The notes under the pieces are model-generated. The model was not told the origin of the DNA. It searched no databases and was given only the letters and a program-made list of their open reading frames with translations. The position numbers and the translations under genes are program-made. Source: Sanguibacter keddieii DSM 10542 (lineage in GTDB: Bacteria; Actinomycetota; Actinomycetes; Actinomycetales; Cellulomonadaceae). From it: a stretch of DNA of 64,000 nt. The stretch is taken from positions 2,790,001 through 2,854,000 of the forward strand of contig NC_013521.1 of NCBI RefSeq assembly GCF_000024925.1, read 5' to 3'. Below, one piece after another: positions 63,532-64,000 of this stretch; the stretch's first letter is position 1, and every line of letters starts with the position of its first letter.

Positions 63532-64000
63532 TCACTCCCCCGCGACGGCTGCGTAGCCGGCGAGGATCTGCTCGCCGAGGGCGTGGCGCTCGTCGTGGTG
63601 GATGAACGCGCTCCAGGCTGCTGCCAGGGTCGCGTCGCGCAGGTCGTCGAGGGTCCATCCGGCCTCGTCGACCAGCAGGGTCATCTCGCGCGTCATGCTC
63701 GTGGCGGACATGAGGCGGTTGTCGGTGTTGACGGTCACCGCGAAGTCGAGGTCGCGCAGCCGCGAGATCGGGTGCTCGGCGACCGTGCCGGCGATGCCGG
63801 TCTGCAGGTTCGACGACGGGCACAGCTCGAGGGGGATCTGGTTGTCCCGCACCCAGTGCGCGACCCGACCGAAGACCGGGTTGTCGGAGTCGAGGTCGGT
63901 GATGTCCTCGACGATGCGCGCTCCGTGGCCGATGCGGCTCGCCTGGCCGACGTGCACGGCCTCGGAGATCGAGTCGACCCCTGCGGCCTCGCCGGCGTGG
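63532..64000 (-). CDS. add: Adenosine deaminase (5' part outside window)
   Basis: Only the C-terminal 156 residues are present; the gene continues beyond 64000. The visible part begins [20 protein letters not shown], with the catalytic Glu in HAGE. It includes SRIGHGARI with a catalytic His, [13 protein letters not shown] and the zinc/catalytic Asp region [11 protein letters not shown]. This identifies an adenosine/deoxyadenosine deaminase making inosine, which PNP then cleaves. deoC follows downstream. Confidence 0.93.
   Translation of the reverse strand, partial: HAGEAAGVDSISEAVHVGQASRIGHGARIVEDITDLDSDNPVFGRVAHWVRDNQIPLELCPSSNLQTGIAGTVAEHPISRLRDLDFAVTVNTDNRLMSATSMTREMTLLVDEAGWTLDDLRDATLAAAWSAFIHHDERHALGEQILAGYAAVAGE

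Overview
The window is chromosomal backbone from a very G+C-rich actinobacterium. Evidence for this: the tmRNA encodes the actinobacterial tag ADSKRTDFALAA, many genes use GTG starts, there is an acyl-CoA carboxylase set with a separate epsilon subunit (accD, accE, biotin carboxylase/BCCP), two secreted proteins end in LxxTG sortase signals, and actinobacteria-specific families (DUF2017, DUF3039) are present. The secreted pectin lyase and the gene order suggest Micrococcales, perhaps near Cellulomonadaceae; that placement is an inference. No rRNA, tRNA, CRISPR array, prophage or insertion sequence was seen.

Layout. 1-5.6 kb: murI (cut by the window start), DUF2017, clpS, divergent pncB, then a helicase-DUF3039 pair. 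6.0-9.7 kb: a large secreted subtilase. 9.8-15.7 kb: a VOC protein, then the conserved block read leftwards prfB-ftsE-ftsX-M23 hydrolase-smpB-ssrA. 15.8-18.9 kb: a Clp-related island with a Clp-N/SRPBCC fusion, its small HTH partner, a PopR/ClgR-like regulator and a clpP pair. 19-20.4 kb: divergent marR/EamA exporter. 20.6-27.3 kb: an MacB-like ABC exporter (adaptor, ATPase, permease), two paralogous lipoproteins and a divergent OmpR-type two-component system. 27.3-33.3 kb: TetR-controlled oxidoreductase and PfpI-like enzyme, VOC protein, Bcr/CflA exporter, an unknown membrane protein and an SRAP (YedK/HMCES-like) protein. 33.4-43.8 kb: adenylate cyclase, birA, accD-unknown-accE, VKOR, DUF885 peptidase, maf, biotin carboxylase/BCCP and a NUDIX protein. 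44-47.6 kb: the efeUOB iron importer. 47.7-54.5 kb: a membrane phosphatase/nuclease-like protein, lpdA-like flavoprotein, purine nucleoside phosphorylase and a phosphosugar mutase. 54.6-59.1 kb: DUF4352 protein, NarL-type two-component system, DHFR-like protein and a siderophore-interacting protein. 59.2-64 kb: a sortase-anchored rhamnogalacturonan lyase, deoC and a truncated adenosine deaminase gene.

How the genes work together. punA, the phosphosugar mutase, deoC and add make a nucleoside salvage set. accD/accE, the biotin carboxylase and birA make and biotinylate an acyl-CoA carboxylase; birA-accD-accE-maf-biotin carboxylase and lpdA-PNP-mutase-add follow the order I recall for Mycobacterium tuberculosis, with extra genes inserted. 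efeUOB and the siderophore-interacting protein share an IdeR/DtxR-like box.

The most notable signals are regulatory. At least 22 genes have a TANNNT-like -10 element 6-7 bases before the start codon, as expected for leaderless mRNAs. A CTCAC-N6-CTCA(C/T) direct repeat lies before the two-component operon, before the lipoprotein genes and before the adaptor-transporter operon, defining a candidate local regulon. Dense operator-like dyads also overlap the promoters of the HTH/Clp-N operon, the marR/EamA pair and the rhamnogalacturonan lyase.
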